Positions 9,603-19,219 of a stretch of 64,000 bases of DNA are shown here, piece after piece. The notes beneath the pieces were generated by a model. It did not search any database and was not told the origin of the DNA. It worked only from the letters and a program-made list of their open reading frames with translations. Within the stretch, counting starts at the first letter, position 1. Every line of letters starts with the position of its first letter. This DNA is from Flavobacteria bacterium BAL38. Lineage in GTDB: Bacteria > Bacteroidota > Bacteroidia > Flavobacteriales > Flavobacteriaceae. The DNA is taken from positions 62,001 through 126,000 of the forward strand of contig AAXX01000004.1 of assembly GCA_000169355.1 (NCBI GenBank), written 5' to 3'. The position numbers and the translations under genes are program-made.

Positions 9603-10843
9603 TGACTTTATTTGATAAAATCGTAAAAGCTCAAGACAATCTGAATGGAGTGGTGGTAAAAACACCACTTCAATTCAGTATCAACTTATCGGATAAATTT
9701 CAAGCTTCCATTTATTTAAAGCGTGAAGATTTACAACAAGTGCGTTCCTATAAAATCAGAGGAGCTTACAATAAAATCAGTCAGTTAAATTCGCATCAAA
9801 AGGCAAACGGAATTGTTTGTGCTAGTGCTGGTAATCATGCGCAAGGTGTAGCCTATTCGTGTCAGGTTTTACAAATTCAAGGTAAAATTTACATGCCAAA
9901 AACAACTCCAAAACAAAAAATCAAACAAGTACAATTATTTGGAAAATCGTTCGTGGAAATTGTTTTAACGGGGGATACTTTTGATGATGCTTTTCATGCG
10001 GCAAAGCAATATGCAAATGAAAATCAGTTAGAATTCATTCATCCGTTTGATGACATTGATGTTATGGCCGGACAAGGAACTGTTGGTTTGGAGATTTTAT
10101 CAGAGCAAGTTCCCACAATTGATTATTTGTTACTACCTGTTGGTGGTGGTGGATTGGCTTCTGGCGTTTCTACGGTTTTTAAAAAACTTAGTCCCACTAC
10201 TAAAATATTAGGTATTGAACCTGAAGGAGCTCCTTCAATGCAATTTGCTTTAGAACAAAATGAGGCCGTTGCTTTAACTTCTATTGATAAATTTGTGGAT
10301 GGTGCAGCAGTAAAGCAAGTAGGAAAAGAAACTTTTGCAGTTTGTAAAAATACTTTAGATAAAATGGTTTTGGTACCAGAAGGAAAAGTATGTTCTACCA
10401 TTTTGCAATTGTATAATGAAGAAGCCATGGTTGTTGAGCCTGCTGGAGCGTTATCTATTGCCGCTTTAGATTTTATTGCAGATGAAATTAAAGGTAAAAC
10501 AGTAGTTTGTGTTGTTAGTGGAAGTAACAATGACATTGAACGTACCGAAGAAATAAAAGAACGTTCCTTAATTTACGAAGGGTTGAAACATTATTTCATG
10601 ATTCAGTTTCCACAACGACCTGGAGCTTTAAAAGAATTTGTAAATGAGATATTGAACGAGTCAGATGATATAACGTATTTTCAATTTATAAAAAAGAACA
10701 ATCGTGACGTTGGACCCGTAGTTGTAGGTTTGGAAATAAAAAATGAAGAAGATATTGCTGCAGTAAAATTCAAAATGAATGAAAAAGGATTTCAGTTTCA
10801 ATACTTAAACGAAAAAGAACCCTTGTTATCTTTATTAATTTAG
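9602..10843 (+). CDS. ilvA: Threonine deaminase (threonine ammonia-lyase), regulated biosynthetic type
   Basis: This 413-residue PLP enzyme converts threonine to 2-oxobutyrate, committing carbon to isoleucine. The PLP lysine is K51 in VRSYKIRGAYNKI. The PLP phosphate loop (VGGGGLASG) lies near residues 178-186, and CVVSGSNND precedes the regulatory part. The last ~85 residues form an ACT-like regulatory domain, so allosteric control by Ile/Val is likely. It is the last gene of the ilv operon. No strong terminator is seen after it, only an A-rich stretch at 10852-10860. Confidence 0.95.
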   Translation: MTLFDKIVKAQDNLNGVVVKTPLQFSINLSDKFQASIYLKREDLQQVRSYKIRGAYNKISQLNSHQKANGIVCASAGNHAQGVAYSCQVLQIQGKIYMPKTTPKQKIKQVQLFGKSFVEIVLTGDTFDDAFHAAKQYANENQLEFIHPFDDIDVMAGQGTVGLEILSEQVPTIDYLLLPVGGGGLASGVSTVFKKLSPTTKILGIEPEGAPSMQFALEQNEAVALTSIDKFVDGAAVKQVGKETFAVCKNTLDKMVLVPEGKVCSTILQLYNEEAMVVEPAGALSIAALDFIADEIKGKTVVCVVSGSNNDIERTEEIKERSLIYEGLKHYFMIQFPQRPGALKEFVNEILNESDDITYFQFIKKNNRDVGPVVVGLEIKNEEDIAAVKFKMNEKGFQFQYLNEKEPLLSLLI

Positions 10844-10866
10844 TTAGTTTTAAAAAAAAATACTGA

Positions 10867-10893
10867 TTGTAGTACATTTTCTTCACTTTTTTG
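10867..10893 (+). promoter_or_regulatory. Candidate Bacteroidetes-type promoter
   Basis: A TTG at 10867-10869 and a CTTTTTTG box ending at 10893 are spaced like the -33 TTG / -7 TAnnTTTG pair of Bacteroidetes sigma-A promoters. Transcription would start a few bases before the GTG start codon at 10906. The -7 box is imperfect. Confidence 0.4.
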
Positions 10894-10905
10894 TAAATTC
10901 GCACT

Positions 10906-11286
10906 GTGAAAAAAATAGTATTATTAATCAGTATTTTTATGTTGGCAAGGCCAGCGATTCCATTTTTGGAATATATTGTTAATTATGACTATATTGTAAA
11001 AGAACTTTGTGAAAACAAAGAAAAGCCTGAACTTAAATGTAACGGAAAATGTCATTTAAAGAAAGAGCTTGCTAAAACGGCTGAAGAAGATAAAAACACA
11101 TCTTCATCAGATAAAAAGCAAAATGTAAAACAAGAAATCGAAGTTTTGTTTTACGAAGATTTTAAATCGCTTACTTCTTACAATGGTGTTGTTTTCACAA
11201 CTAACAAAATTAATTCTGTTTATCAGAATTTGTATGCTTTAACTGCAATACAGTCCATCTTTCACCCTCCCTCAATTTTAGTTTAA
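10906..11286 (+). CDS. Small secreted/membrane protein with CNGKCHLKKEL motif
   Basis: This 126-residue protein starts with GTG, and the N-terminus (MKKIVLLISIFMLARPAIPFLEYIVNYDYIV) reads as a signal or membrane segment. A central ELKCNGKCHLKKEL motif with two Cys spaced by three residues and a nearby His is the only recognisable signature. A Cys upstream (KELCENKEKPELKC) could make a third ligand. The motif suggests metal or heme handling, and the gene immediately precedes an MbnP-like/di-heme peroxidase group, which supports a copper- or heme-related role, but this is inference. I do not recognise a named family. Confidence 0.75.
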   Translation: MKKIVLLISIFMLARPAIPFLEYIVNYDYIVKELCENKEKPELKCNGKCHLKKELAKTAEEDKNTSSSDKKQNVKQEIEVLFYEDFKSLTSYNGVVFTTNKINSVYQNLYALTAIQSIFHPPSILV

Positions 11287-11409
11287 TTATTTAATTATTG
11301 TTTCTAGTATAGAAACGATAGGATTTCTTATGTCCAAAAAAGAATGGATAGCATATGCTATATCCACACCATTCATATTATAAAATTTAAACTAAAAATA
11401 TCAAATAAA

Positions 11410-12189
11410 ATGAAATTACAATTAAAAAATATTGCACTTGCAATGGTTGCTGCTATTGCCTTAACTTCTTGTTCTAACGATGATAATAACGAAATTACAG
11501 GTGAAGGAAACTTAAAATTAGAATTCGATAACGTATATGGAGATGCTGATTTTGCTTTCAATACACCTTATACCAACTCAAATGGAGAAGTGATAAAAGC
11601 CTCAAATGCTATTTACATCGTGAGTAATATTGTGTTAACTAAAACAGATGGCTCAACTTACACAGTGCCTAAAAGCGAAAGTTATTTCTTTGTAAATGAA
11701 TCAGATGCTGCAAATACATTGTTAAACTTACCAAACATTCCTGCAGGAAATTACAATAGAATAACTTTCGGAATAGGTGTCGATGCTGACCAATTTAACG
11801 CTGGTGCAAACGGTCAAGGTACCATGTGGACAGATGCTCAAGCATTAGGAATGACTTGGTCTTGGGCTGCAGGTTATAAATTTGTTAAGTTTGAAGGAAC
11901 TGTAACTTCTGCATCACATACAGATGCAAATTACCGTGTGCATACAGGAAAAACGGGAGATGTTTACAATTATGCTTCAGTAACTTTAGACTTACCAGAT
12001 AACGCATTAGTTAGAACCAATATTACACCTCAAGTTCATATTATGACCGATTTAAAGAAAATTATTGACGGAACAACAGTAATCAATTTTGAAGAAGGTT
12101 TAGATGTAATGGGTGGAACAAAAGTGCAAAACATTTCAGCAAATAATATTCCAACATTATTTGAAGTTCACCACGTTCACAACGACTAA
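11410..12189 (+). CDS. MbnP-like lipoprotein
   Basis: This 259-residue protein has a lipoprotein signal peptide (MKLQLKNIALAMVAAIALTSC, lipobox Cys at 21). The mature part contains GNLKLEFDNVYGDADFAF and YIVSNIVLTKTDG, as in MbnP-family proteins, which occur beside MbnH-type di-heme cytochrome c peroxidases and are implicated in copper or oxidative chemistry. The C-terminus carries a His-rich end (EVHHVHND) that could bind metal. I chose ATG 11410 because it immediately precedes the signal peptide; an in-frame ATG at 11344 would prepend 22 unrelated residues. The partner peroxidase lies downstream, separated by an unusual 306-bp gap. Confidence 0.85.
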   Translation: MKLQLKNIALAMVAAIALTSCSNDDNNEITGEGNLKLEFDNVYGDADFAFNTPYTNSNGEVIKASNAIYIVSNIVLTKTDGSTYTVPKSESYFFVNESDAANTLLNLPNIPAGNYNRITFGIGVDADQFNAGANGQGTMWTDAQALGMTWSWAAGYKFVKFEGTVTSASHTDANYRVHTGKTGDVYNYASVTLDLPDNALVRTNITPQVHIMTDLKKIIDGTTVINFEEGLDVMGGTKVQNISANNIPTLFEVHHVHND

Positions 12190-12197
12190 TTTCATCA

Positions 12198-12350
12198 GAA
12201 GCTAATCCAGCTGTACATTTCAAGTCCACAGGAAAAACAAAAATTTTGTAAGCAAAAAAAGAAGCTTCTTAAGTCGCTATTTTTTAGCAACAAAATCAAT
12301 TTGTTTTTCCTTTGCGGGCTTTTCATTTCCATCTGGGCTAAAACACGTAG
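12198..12350 (+). repeat. Noncoding element with imperfect inverted ends
   Basis: No convincing gene is present. The 5' end (AGCTAATCCAGCTG) and the 3' end (CCATCTGGGCTA) are imperfect inverse complements (9 of 11 core positions). The interior has small palindromes such as GAAGCTTC. It may be a miniature interspersed element inserted between the MbnP-like and peroxidase genes. No second copy was seen in the window. Confidence 0.3.
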
Positions 12351-12495
12351 TAATATGAAATCGCCATTCACAAAAAGTTTGCGTAAGCAATTGAAAATCA
12401 TCGAACACCAAAGAAATTAAAATGTTGTGAGATAAACACCTTTAAAAAAGAAAAGCGATACCGTATGTTACAGCTTATAAATAAAATTTGAACAT
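12351..12495 (+). promoter_or_regulatory. Peroxidase leader shared with katG
   Basis: Two blocks match the katG leader: ATATGAAATCGCCATTCACAA at 12353 and AAAGCGATACC at 12452-12462. From the second block to the start codon the two leaders align without gaps over 33 nt, with the segment nearest the start especially similar (TATAAATAAA near 12477). ATCGC and GCGAT can pair, so the transcript may fold, or the boxes may be a protein-binding site. Confidence 0.6.
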
Positions 12496-13536
12496 ATTAA
12501 AACAAAATATTTAATTCTGTCGGCAATTGGTTTATTAATCAGTTGCTCATCAGACGATTCAGATAATTACCAAAATATTCCAATTGATTACCAAGTTCCA
12601 TCTAATTTTCCACCGTTGGCTTATAATATGGCTAACAATCCTATAACCGAAAAAGGCTTTGAGTTAGGAAAAAAAATATTTTATGATGGTCGCTTGGCTT
12701 CAGATGGAGTAGTAGCTTGTGGCTTTTGTCACATTCAAGAAGATGCGTTTACCCATCACGGTCACACCTTTAGTCATGGTGTAGGGGATGGAATAGGTAC
12801 CCGAAATGCACCACCTATTCAAAACATGGCGTTTCAAACCCAATTTTTCTGGGATGGAGCTGCCGATCATATTGAATTGTTATCCATGGCACCTATTTCT
12901 AACGAATTGGAAATGAACGGTAATATCATCGATATTATTGCCATGATGAAAAACGATTCTGAATATAAAAGATTGTATAAGCAAGCTTTTGAAGATGGCG
13001 AAATCAACTCCGAAAACATGTTAAAAGCATTAACGCAATTTATGACCATGTTAACTTCCTCAAATTCTAAATTTGATAAATATCGTAGAAATGAAACAGG
13101 CGGCGATTTAACTAACGATGAACTTGCTGGCTATGCAGTTTTTAATCAAAAATGTGCTTCTTGTCATGCCACTGATATTTTTACTGATAATTCATTTAGA
13201 AACAATGGCTTACCTATTAACCCTTCTATAAATGATTTAGGTAGATATCGTCTTTCTGAGTTAGAAACAGATAAATATAAATTTAAAGTTCCAAGTCTAA
13301 GAAATATAGAAAAAACAGCACCATATATGCACGACGGACGTTTCTATACGTTAGATGCGGTATTGAATCATTATGCATCGGGTGTTTCTAATACTCAAAA
13401 TTTAGATCCGAGTTTAAATAATTCTGGATCATTAGGAATTCCACTAAGCTCAACCGAGAAAACGCAGTTGATAGCATTTCTAAAAACATTAACTGATACT
13501 GAATTTTTAACGAATCCTAAATTTGCCGAATTTTAA
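12496..13536 (+). CDS. Di-heme cytochrome c peroxidase (MbnH-like), lipoprotein, apparent ATT start
   Basis: The protein has two c-type heme motifs, CGFCH near residue 77 and CASCH near residue 221, and a PSLRNIEKTAPYMHDGRF region typical of bacterial di-heme peroxidases. It is expected in the periplasm, anchored by a lipid. The reading frame continues upstream of the first in-frame ATG (12616) into a clear lipoprotein signal peptide (KTKYLILSAIGLLISCSS). No ATG, GTG or TTG precedes it in frame; the only start-like codon in the right place is ATT at 12496, giving 346 residues. The katG leader aligns here so that this ATT falls exactly on the katG ATG. Starting at 12616 would leave a heme protein without export signal. 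A sequencing error or mutation of the start codon is the alternative. Confidence 0.85.
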   Translation: MKTKYLILSAIGLLISCSSDDSDNYQNIPIDYQVPSNFPPLAYNMANNPITEKGFELGKKIFYDGRLASDGVVACGFCHIQEDAFTHHGHTFSHGVGDGIGTRNAPPIQNMAFQTQFFWDGAADHIELLSMAPISNELEMNGNIIDIIAMMKNDSEYKRLYKQAFEDGEINSENMLKALTQFMTMLTSSNSKFDKYRRNETGGDLTNDELAGYAVFNQKCASCHATDIFTDNSFRNNGLPINPSINDLGRYRLSELETDKYKFKVPSLRNIEKTAPYMHDGRFYTLDAVLNHYASGVSNTQNLDPSLNNSGSLGIPLSSTEKTQLIAFLKTLTDTEFLTNPKFAEF

Positions 13537-13537
13537 T

Positions 13538-14500
13538 ATGAAAAAGATATATAAACTACTTTTTTTGCTAACATTTCAATTGAGCTTATCAACTGAAATC
13601 GATAGTTTGTCAAATAATCCATTTTCAGCCTTACCTCATTTTTCATACGATATATTAGAAGATTGCGATGCTTGTGGTTGTTCTGCCAGTGGCGGAAGTA
13701 TGGGATTTGCATCTATGTTAAATACAAATTTCATAGGCATTCGCTATTTTAATCAATCGTATAAAAGTACAGATGGCTTGTATTCTAATTCTCCTTGGTA
13801 TATTGAAAATTTTAATACGCTTCAACTTTGGGCTCGAATTCCTGTGGTTAAACGGGTTCAAATTTCTGCATTATTACCTTATCATTTTCACAATAGAGAA
13901 ACCAATACTGGGAATCAAAATAGTAGCGGATTAGGAGATGTTACGGTTTTAGGAATGTATCAATTATTTCAAACACATAAAGATAGTACCCTTTTTATCC
14001 ATTCTTTACAAGCAGGTGCGGGAATAAAAATTCCAATAGGAAAATTTGATGAATTAAACAATGGAAGTGTAAATCCAAGTTACCAAGTAGGAACGGGAAG
14101 TTGGGATTATCTTTTAGCTACAGAATATGTAATTAGAAGAAAACAAATTGGACTAAACACATTACTAAATTATGTAATTAAAACAGAAAACGATAAAAAA
14201 TATAGATTTGGAAATCAATTAAATTATGCCGGAACATTCTTTTATTTACATCAAAAAAATAACTATTCCTTTGCGCCTCAACTAGGAATTGCAGGCGAAG
14301 TCTATGAAAGTAACTACCAATTAGGACAAAAGGTTAGAAATACATCAGGAGATATTTTATTTGGTAAAATTGGATTCGAACTTGGAAAAGAAAAACTATC
14401 ATTCGGAGCAAATTTTATGCTTCCAATAACTCAGAATTTAACAGGAGGCAATGTAGAAGCAAATTACAGATGGAGTTTAAATTTTAACTATAGTTTATAA
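13538..14500 (+). CDS. Outer-membrane beta-barrel (transporter-like) protein next to MbnP/MbnH
   Basis: This 320-residue protein has a signal peptide (MKKIYKLLFLLTFQLSLS), a Cys cluster DCDACGCSASGGS shortly after it, then alternating amphipathic strands (IPVVKRVQISALLPYHF, GLGDVTVLGMYQLF) and a C-terminal aromatic-ending strand (YRWSLNFNYSL), as expected of an outer-membrane barrel. It starts 1 nt after the peroxidase stop, so it is probably co-transcribed. An in-frame ATG at 13523 would overlap the upstream gene and precede the signal peptide, so I prefer 13538. The Cys cluster could bind metal. Substrate unknown. Confidence 0.75.
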   Translation: MKKIYKLLFLLTFQLSLSTEIDSLSNNPFSALPHFSYDILEDCDACGCSASGGSMGFASMLNTNFIGIRYFNQSYKSTDGLYSNSPWYIENFNTLQLWARIPVVKRVQISALLPYHFHNRETNTGNQNSSGLGDVTVLGMYQLFQTHKDSTLFIHSLQAGAGIKIPIGKFDELNNGSVNPSYQVGTGSWDYLLATEYVIRRKQIGLNTLLNYVIKTENDKKYRFGNQLNYAGTFFYLHQKNNYSFAPQLGIAGEVYESNYQLGQKVRNTSGDILFGKIGFELGKEKLSFGANFMLPITQNLTGGNVEANYRWSLNFNYSL

Positions 14501-14524
14501 ATTTGTATTTCTTAATGATTAAAA

Positions 14525-14559
14525 AGTCTCAAAAAGGCATTCCTTTTGAGGCTTTTTTT
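14525..14559 (+). terminator. Intrinsic terminator after the peroxidase gene group
   Basis: A stem (AGTCTCAAAAAGG with CCTTTTGAGGCT, small mismatches) is followed by a seven-T run. The rest of 14560-14744 is AT-rich with no gene; a weak -7-like GAAATTTG lies near 14713-14720. Confidence 0.8.
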
Positions 14560-14744
14560 ATGTAAAACTTTTATTTCACATAAAAATATAAATTATAATT
14601 TAAACTTTGTAATAGTTTATAACTATTATTACCCTAACATTGCTATAAGTAAAACTTATAATTGAATAAGTAATAACATTAAAAAGTTAAAAAAACGAAT
14701 TCATTTTACCCCGAAATTTGAAAAAAAGAAAACAAATAATAGTT

Positions 14745-17169
<2,425 letters not shown>

Positions 17170-17190
17170 TGCCTTATTTACCCAATTTAA

Positions 17191-17225
17191 AAGCCTGTAA
17201 ATCATACGATTTACAGGCTTTTTAT
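17191..17225 (+). terminator. Strong intrinsic terminator after katG
   Basis: Perfect 13-bp stem (AAGCCTGTAAATC / GATTTACAGGCTT) with a 4-nt loop, followed by a T-run. Confidence 0.92.
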
Positions 17226-17354
17226 TTTGACTTTTTCTGTGGAGAAAAGGGGAGTTATTTCGAACTTTTTTGAGTCTGATTTACGACTATTATTGAGTTT
17301 GAAAAAGTTGGAATAATTGATTTAAATAGTTTATTTATTGGGTGGAAAAAACGG

Positions 17355-17465
17355 TCAAATTGACCACCACTTTCCAGTACAAATTGACCATCGATTTCGG
17401 TGCAAACTGACCACCAAATTCCAGTACAAATTGACCACCTAAATTTTAGGGTAAATTAGCCATTA
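17355..17465 (+). repeat. IS21-type end: five ~24-bp-spaced repeats
   Basis: CAAATTGACCACC-like motifs occur at 17356, 17380, 17403 and 17427, with a degenerate fifth at 17452 (TAAATTAGCCATT), period 23-25 bp. Multiple terminal repeats of this kind are typical of IS21-family ends and bind the transposase. They lie directly before the transposase fragment. Confidence 0.7.
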
Positions 17466-17521
17466 AAAACCATTACTTTTTTTCATGTTGTTGACCCATA
17501 CATTCGTGCAAAAAACGGATT

Positions 17522-17962
17522 ATGGCAAATAAAGTAACAGACATGAGTAAGATTAGAAAAGTAATTAAATTTCACTGTAATGGTAAGAGTAAGCTGTTTA
17601 TTAGCAATTATTTATCATTCTCGAGAAATACGGTAAAGAAATATATTTCTTTATTTGAACTTCTAGGTTTAAGTTTTGAAGCTATTAATGCCAAAACGGA
17701 TGCTGAACTTGAAGTTTTATTTTCACAGAATACTCTTAAAACCATAGACCCTAAGCTACAAAAGCTTTTTGAATTTTTCCCTCAAATGGATCGCGAACTC
17801 AAGAAAGTTGGTGTTACTATTCAGCTTAGGTGGGAGCGATACATTGCTTTATATCCTGATGGTTTTAAGAGTTCTCAATTTAGAAGCCCTGACGAACGCA
17901 ATGAGTGCGCGTGTGAAGATTGGGAGCGTAGAAAGCAAAAAAAGGGCTGTTATTTTTCATAA
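17522..17962 (+). pseudogene. Truncated IS21-family transposase (istA fragment)
   Basis: The first ~120 residues match the N-terminus of IS21-family IstA: a helix-turn-helix region (ISNYLSFSRNTVKKYISLFELLG) and the stretch ending PDGFKSSQF. A full IstA is about 500 residues and would continue into the catalytic DDE core. Here similarity stops near 17880 and the frame runs ~25 residues of unrelated sequence to a stop. No istB or right end follows, so the element is dead. It marks the boundary between the katG region and the variable-protein array. Confidence 0.8.
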
Positions 17963-17970
17963 CTGCCCTT
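17942..17970. terminator. Bidirectional hairpin after the IS21 remnant
   Basis: AAGGGCTGTTAT and ATAACTGCCCTT pair with one mismatch. The flanks 17880-18080 show no recognisable gene; short ORFs there look like debris. Confidence 0.5.
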
Positions 17971-18082
17971 AGTTTTGATTTCAAGTGGTCTGTGGAATGG
18001 AAGCTTGTTAAAGCGACTGAAACAGCCCAACGGAACAAAGCAAACGATTGGAGTGAGAACTATTGATTGCACGTTAAACTAA

Positions 18083-18110
18083 AAAACTACACCATTGCTG
18101 ACGTAGTTTT
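18083..18110 (-). terminator. Terminator at the end of the variable-protein array
   Basis: On the minus strand AAAACTAC (18110-18103) pairs with GTAGTTTT (18090-18083) and is followed by T residues. It lies about 30 nt after the stop of the last gene of the array. Confidence 0.75.
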
Positions 18111-18139
18111 GTTTTTTAAAGGTCAAAGAGCAAAAGGGT

Positions 18140-19219
18140 CTAATCCCTGAGGCAACGAACTGAAAAACCGTTCCTCTTATTGTAGCTGTCTCTGTAGGCG
18201 TAACCCCAGTTGCAATTCAGGCCACGGTTCCAAGCATCTGCTGTACTGGACTCTGACGAACTCCACCAGATACCGTCGTTACCAACGTAGTCGAATGAGC
18301 CACCGCTGCCGCGACAACCTCCTGGAAGACCTGTAAAACCAGATTCGTTGGTTGCTGCTAAATTGGGGAATAACCAAAGCGACGTGCCCGTTGATTTCAT
18401 TTTCCCGCCTGCCTCACTTACCCCTCCTAAGAAAGTTGTTAAAGTGGTCCATTCTGCATCACTAGGAACATGCCATCCTTGTGGGGCTAATTGTTTTCTA
18501 AGTGAAGGGTCATTCAAAGAAGCTGCATCATAGATTCCAGCCACAGCATACCAATTGTAGAGCTTGCCATAAATAGTTCCGTTAGCAGGGTCATTGTTGT
18601 AATAACACCATGCTCCTGTGGTTAAGTTTGCCCAAGCAGTAGGGTCAGTTACTTGTGGTATGGGTGTGCCGTCTCTGTAGGTGGTTACATCCAAGTTGGT
18701 GCTGCTCCATATTTGTGTGCCAATGGTTACGTTTGGTAGTGGTGTTACATTGGCGTTTTGCAAAGCAGTTATTTGTGCTTGTAAAGCAGTTATTTGTGCT
18801 TGTAAAACTGCACTTTCTCCAGATTTGGCCGCATACAAAGCATAAGGCACACTCATTAATTGGCTTGTACCAGTTATAGTATAAGTTGTACTTCCTGTTG
18901 GGTCGGTTTCTGTTTTTATAAAGTATGGCCCTGTTGCCCAATCTATCCCTGCAAAGGTTCCGGTTACAGGTGTTCCATTACCTATTTCTATACTTACTAA
19001 ACCGTTTATATTGGTTGTTGGGGTTTGCGTTTCTACATAAACAGCTGTTCCATTTGCTGTAGTTTGCAGTATGCTTATTCGCATACCTACTGCTTGGTTG
19101 GCTACTAAAGCATCGCTACTGTTTCTTATAACCGCTTGGTAACTCATCTTCTCTGGGGCTTGGGCAAAGGTCGTTGCAGTCATTAATAGGGAAACTAAAA
19201 TGGTGTATAGTTTTTTCAT
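18140..19219 (-). CDS. FISUMP-type C-type-lectin-fold variable protein (cassette D)
   Basis: This 359-residue secreted protein starts with a signal peptide (MKKLYTILVSLLMTATTFAQ) and a ~135-residue N-terminal domain (from APEKMSYQAVIRN to MSVPYALYA) almost identical to those of two other genes in this array. A short coiled-coil repeat (LQAQITALQAQITALQN) leads to a FISUMP domain (IGTQIWSSTNLDVTTYRDGTPIP, GWHVPSDAEWTTL) ending GFSVRCLRD. The last ~55 codons are unusually GC-rich and full of NNY codons (CGC GGC AGC GGT GGC, then GAC TAC), as in DGR-mutated variable regions. The ATG overlaps the stop of the upstream GH64-like gene by 4 nt (ATGA). The role is probably ligand binding on the surface; the ligand is unknown. 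Confidence 0.85.
   Translation of the reverse strand: MKKLYTILVSLLMTATTFAQAPEKMSYQAVIRNSSDALVANQAVGMRISILQTTANGTAVYVETQTPTTNINGLVSIEIGNGTPVTGTFAGIDWATGPYFIKTETDPTGSTTYTITGTSQLMSVPYALYAAKSGESAVLQAQITALQAQITALQNANVTPLPNVTIGTQIWSSTNLDVTTYRDGTPIPQVTDPTAWANLTTGAWCYYNNDPANGTIYGKLYNWYAVAGIYDAASLNDPSLRKQLAPQGWHVPSDAEWTTLTTFLGGVSEAGGKMKSTGTSLWLFPNLAATNESGFTGLPGGCRGSGGSFDYVGNDGIWWSSSESSTADAWNRGLNCNWGYAYRDSYNKRNGFSVRCLRD

Noticed and set aside
10123..10536. 137-codon minus-strand ORF inside ilvA
   Set aside because: It is antisense to the conserved catalytic region of threonine deaminase; a shadow frame.
12195..12401. Minus-strand 68-codon ORF
   Set aside because: Composition is low-complexity, and it overlaps an element with inverted ends and a leader conserved on the other strand.
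17880..18080. Short ORFs between the IS21 fragment and the array
   Set aside because: Several frames give 25-35 residue stretches that look protein-like, but none has a recognisable motif or start; treated as debris.
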